Part shown: positions 62,101 through 64,000 of the stretch, one piece after another
Layout of the letters: every line of letters starts with the position of its first letter
Numbering within the stretch: the stretch's first letter is position 1
Origin: Owenia fusiformis
Taxonomy: Eukaryota > Annelida > Polychaeta > Sabellida > Oweniidae
Assembly: GCA_903813345.2 (NCBI GenBank)
Contig: CAIIXF020000012.1
Location: 19,043,520 to 19,107,519 of the forward strand
Direction: 5' to 3'
Length of the DNA stretch: 64,000 nucleotides
The notes under the pieces: generated by a model
Told to the model about the DNA's origin: nothing
Seen by the model: only the letters and a program-made list of their open reading frames with translations
The model's database searches: none
Made by a program: the position numbers and the translations under genes

Positions 62101-63200
62101 TATTGTGTATGTGCTTTATCAATACTAATCATTGGCTTTGCAATTCATACAGATCCATACAGGATCACAAGTACATTACAAATTATTTTTTGCAACATTC
62201 CAAGTGAAGCGACTCATGTGCAAGGTTATACGAAATAAAACACGCCCTGTGCACTCGATTTTGACATAACCCACTGCAAATTTTGCTTTTTTGGCAATGT
62301 ATGAAGCTCTGGAGCTCCCGCAGCAACTTACCATCGGGACATGGCTGTCTGATTCCAAAATTGCCTTCTTCACATGAGTAGTAAGTACTACATCCACTTT
62401 CTACATCCGGGTATCTAGCATCGGGTAAACCTGTACAGTTTTTATCAAATCCTCGTCCGCATGGTGGTGGTGCAGAATCCTCGCTGAAATACGATTGGTA
62501 CATTGTATAATATCACATTTTCGATAAAAATACGTGTTAGCGATTCCAAGAACATTATTCACAACATACTGTAGACTACGGTATACAATGCGTGTTTCTG
62601 TCCGCATGCGCGCTTGTCCGAATACAACAGCAGTTTACGGAACACACGTCCACGTTTCAGATTCCACTACGTAGTAGGGAGGACACTCAGTGTATACTGG
62701 CTGCTCGTTTACACATCGAGTAAACGCTTTGCATCCAGATTCGCACACCCAGCCATCTGGTAGGCCAGCACAGTTACACCCGTTTTGCCCATTCACTGTA
62801 GATTGAGGTGAATAATTAGAATATACACATGTTTAACATTCGGTCTTACACGCATGTATGCTGCTCTGTTGTATATTCCTGAATATTTTATATTTATATG
62901 TTGACCATTTTTATAAATTTCTTTTGAGTCACTGAATAGTCACACTGTTAACCAAGAATTAAGGTTCCTTTCTTATATTTTTGAAATTTTTTATTTGATA
63001 CTGCCCATAAAAATACGTTCTTTAATTAAGTTAATTAAGTTCTTTAATTTCCGCCAATGTTCACTTTGATTTACAATCTTATGATTTTAAATCATAATCC
63101 CTTTAAACAGTTCATCAATTATCTCCTAAATCAAACCATAATTCTTACCGGATGTTGCGAGAATCACCAGGAATATGGCTCCCATATACATCCCATTCAT
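50132..63200 (-). CDS. Secreted three-module chitin-binding (peritrophin/CBM14-like) protein, paralogue C, with a 10-kb host intron
   Basis: Five exons: 63200-63149, 62795-62639, 62483-62332, 52054-51706 and 50177-50132 (stop TAA); 251 aa. Signal peptide MNGMYMGAIFLVILATS. Module 1, about 19-69 (GLPDGWVCESGCK..ECPPYYVV). Module 2, about 76-136, is canonical CBM14 (GFDKNCTG, RYPDVESGCSTYYSC, CPD-D-LVFD..LCNWP). The linker, about 150-180, is Pro/Thr/Ala-rich (APTVAPTNATTVAS) and probably O-glycosylated. Module 3, about 184-251 (QPDGLCE..TTTCNENLVVD), ends CPPCGTKPNC. Phases 1,2,1,2 match A and B except that the intron splitting module 3 is absent, so exon 4 is a fusion of their exons 4 and 5. 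Joining across intron 3 (52055-62331) rests on exact phase match and homology of module 2, whose two halves lie on either side. That intron holds the opposite-strand protease-mucin gene. Confidence 0.75.
50613..51602. mobile_element. 990-bp TIR element in the last intron of gene C
   Basis: Starts tacagtgcgtatcaaaaaac and ends ttgcatttttgatacaccctgta. Subterminal blocks pair for well over 100 bp (ttattctcgg-like ends, tcattcaatg, ccacgtgtctcctctttac, aatgatatatcattcatt). A partial second copy of these blocks lies inside (about 50900-51050). TA at both ends. It fills about 65% of the 1.53-kb intron. Confidence 0.75.
52140..52388. repeat. Diverged repeats flanking the 62-bp satellite
   Basis: Words such as tatgttaggctacacagagac, gatacacagagactatttt and tccagatatattatgt recur with a loose period of about 110-120 bp. 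They share the 'tatgtcag..tacacag' core with the satellite. Confidence 0.65.
52389..53235. repeat. 62-bp satellite, ~14 copies, with higher-order pattern
   Basis: Unit: atgtcagagtgcagtattaa, then ctccgtcagagtacacagac, then gatgtctgggtacacaaacatt. Copies start every 62 bp from about 52389 to 53195. Two variants alternate at one site (cagagtgcag = A, caggatgcag = B) in the order A A A B A A B A A B A B A B. It lies in the large intron of gene C. There are no unique spacers, so it is not a CRISPR array. Confidence 0.92.
53241..54501. other. Intronic sequence upstream of the nested protease gene
   Basis: No recognised gene or repeat. It should contain the promoter of the nested gene. A 97-codon ORF (53481-53774) shows no domain. 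Confidence 0.4.
54502..60904 (+). CDS. Predicted secreted S1 serine protease fused to mucin, sushi-like and Cys-rich modules (nested in gene C intron)
   Basis: Five exons: 54502-54604, 55002-55131, 55867-56384, 57124-60549 and 60765-60904 (stop TAA). All junctions are GT-AG and phase-matched (1,2,1,1), giving 1438 aa. Signal peptide about 1-20 (YIIFICLTSCVWLTLA). Activation site VKR-IIGG at 31/32. The trypsin-like triad is complete: His69 in LTAGHC, Asp109 in GDVGILRL and Ser196 in GDSGGP. The Cys that usually lies four residues before the Ser is missing (TGFGDSGG), so the usual 191-220 disulfide is absent and specificity is unclear. Residues about 252-1330 are Thr/Ser-rich with many NTT/NVS sequons and a 16-residue repeat (about 1120-1226). 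A sushi-like module follows at about 1334-1389 (CGEPPLVPNGKI..GKWNFGQC), then a 9-Cys tail (GDGCKSDADC..). The protease and mucin parts could be two genes; the phase match at 56384/57124 argues for one. Confidence 0.65.
55107..55575 (+). repeat. Minisatellite grown from an exon-intron junction
   Basis: The last 25 bases of protease exon 2 plus the first 20 bases of the intron (aaacctgacaacggcatcag|gtataacg..) are tandemly repeated about 11 times through intron 2. Units are 40-45 bp and are arranged in a 169-bp higher-order period (catgaaacctaac at 55152, 55321 and 55490). Many copies keep a donor-like catcag|gtaacg. Confidence 0.85.
59731..60048 (+). repeat. 48-bp coding minisatellite in the mucin exon
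   Basis: Six to seven almost identical 48-bp copies encode the 16-residue unit NNVSSVTTSNTTPITT. Copies differ by a few synonymous changes (cccca/ccccg, aca/act). Upstream, older and looser copies (SNTTPITTSNATILTT) extend back to about 59320. Confidence 0.9.
60905..61015. other. 3' flank of the nested gene
   Basis: Short AT-rich stretch; no AATAAA within it. The R2 repeat follows directly. Confidence 0.35.
61016..61250 (+). repeat. Dispersed repeat family R2, copy 3
   Basis: Matches 27900-28200 in the same orientation, with an internal deletion: aaaacgtcgttattttctg, gaaccaatatctcgatcat and cagaatatcgatgttgcact are shared. Confidence 0.75.
61405..61605. mobile_element. 201-bp MITE with TACAGGGTGGTCC ends
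   Basis: Starts tacagggtggtccaaaaatg and ends cattttttggaccaccctgta. Its ends match those of the 868-bp element at 28491-29358. No coding frame. A single unpaired end of the same type (atacggggtggtccaaaaac) follows at 61678-61697. Confidence 0.8.
61606..62331. other. Intron 3 of gene C, 5' end
   Basis: AT-rich. Apart from the solitary TIR end at 61678, nothing is recognised. Confidence 0.4.
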
Positions 63201-64000
63201 GTTTATTGTGTTTTTGTAAGATATCTTTGGTCAGATGTGGACATACATAGGTCCATAAAGGTCAAACATCATGTTAAATAGATAGCACAATTAATGTCGT
63301 GCTGAGTGGATAAAAACACATTCAATAGATGTTCTTGCAGAACAAGGCCTAAAATGAGTGTAAAATGTTTATACAATATTTAATCACATTTGCGTTAAGT
63401 TCTGTGAGAAAAAAAACTGAATTTTCCGTTTATCAGTGCTACAACGCACTGTTTCCTATTAAACTTGATTTAATTTTCAGTAAATACAAAAGTACATTTG
63501 ACAAAGTTATGTAACGTATGTGTCAAACTCATTTGTCCCTACGAGACCTTGATACGACTGCATGCGGTGTTCAATAAAACCTGATTCTATTTTGTAATAC
63601 CGGTCTAAAGGATCATCAACACTGTAACTCGAATCACAATTCTACAGAGTGTCTCAAAAAATGTTACACTTACAAAAAGTTCGCTTGTACCTCCTGGAGT
63701 TTGCAATTGAACTCCCTGAGGTACAAGCTCCAGTTTACGAGCTCCAGCAAATGAAGTCCCTGAGGTACAGGCGAGCGATTGTACCTCAGGGAGTACATTT
63801 GCAATCTAGAACTCGCTTCTAGACCTCACGGAGGGCCAGTTTGTTTCCCACTAGCGGTGTTAGGTTGTACCTCAGATAGCAAACTATAACTTGCTCAGCC
63901 AGATTCGACCAAGGGAAAGCTCCGAACTGCGAACGGGAGGGAAACCAATATTGTAAAAGTAATGTTCAATTTTTTGAAAATTAAAACAGATTTCAAAATT
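63201..64000. other. 5' flank of gene C with inverted repeats
   Basis: The minus strand reads CTGACCAAAGATATC about 20-35 bases before the gene C ATG, similar to the upstream motif of gene A. At about 63690-63870 the words cctgaggtacaa, ttgtacctcaggga and gtacctcaga recur in both orientations, forming short hairpins. No gene recognised. Confidence 0.4.

Noticed and set aside
1-64000. tRNA or rRNA genes
   Set aside because: No stretch with a convincing tRNA A/B box pair plus cloverleaf, and no rRNA core words, was found by eye. A tRNA scan would settle it.

Overview
The window reads as nuclear DNA of a marine invertebrate. It is AT-rich, its genes are split by GT-AG introns, and it is crowded with inverted-repeat transposon relics, satellites and minisatellites. 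A lophotrochozoan such as a mollusc or brachiopod is my best guess, based on gene content, frequent TACATGTA-like words and TCCG/TCTG runs. I cannot prove the taxon. No bacterial, organellar or CRISPR features were seen.

Layout. (1) 215-1520 (+): last three coding exons of a Strawberry notch (SBNO) homologue. (2) 4.1-9.5 kb: an intact single-exon NTPDase (CD39 family) at 7329-8657 (+), with a broken fragment upstream (4117-4380) and a short duplicated C-terminal tail downstream (about 9424-9475). (3) 12.8-25.4 kb (-): two tandem paralogues, A and B, each with six exons, encoding small secreted chitin-binding (peritrophin/CBM14-like) proteins of 235 and 233 aa. (4) 25.7-32.4 kb: fold-back elements and TIR elements. 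(5) 33.3-42.9 kb: four tandem units of about 2.44 kb with conserved exon-like blocks I do not recognise. (6) 43-50 kb: ordinary AT-rich sequence with a minisatellite and a 750-bp fold-back. (7) 50.1-63.2 kb (-): a third paralogue, C (251 aa). Its 10.3-kb intron holds a 62-bp satellite and, on the opposite strand, a nested gene at 54502-60904. That gene is predicted to encode a secreted S1 protease fused to a long Thr/Ser mucin, a sushi-like module and a Cys-rich tail (1438 aa).

How the genes fit together. A, B and C share signal peptide, domain order and intron phases, so they arose by duplication. They probably bind chitin or glycans in an extracellular matrix such as peritrophic membrane, cuticle, shell or mucus. 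The nested protease-mucin would act in the same kind of compartment. All exon models were assembled by hand from splice signals, reading-phase continuity and comparison between paralogues. No transcript evidence was available.
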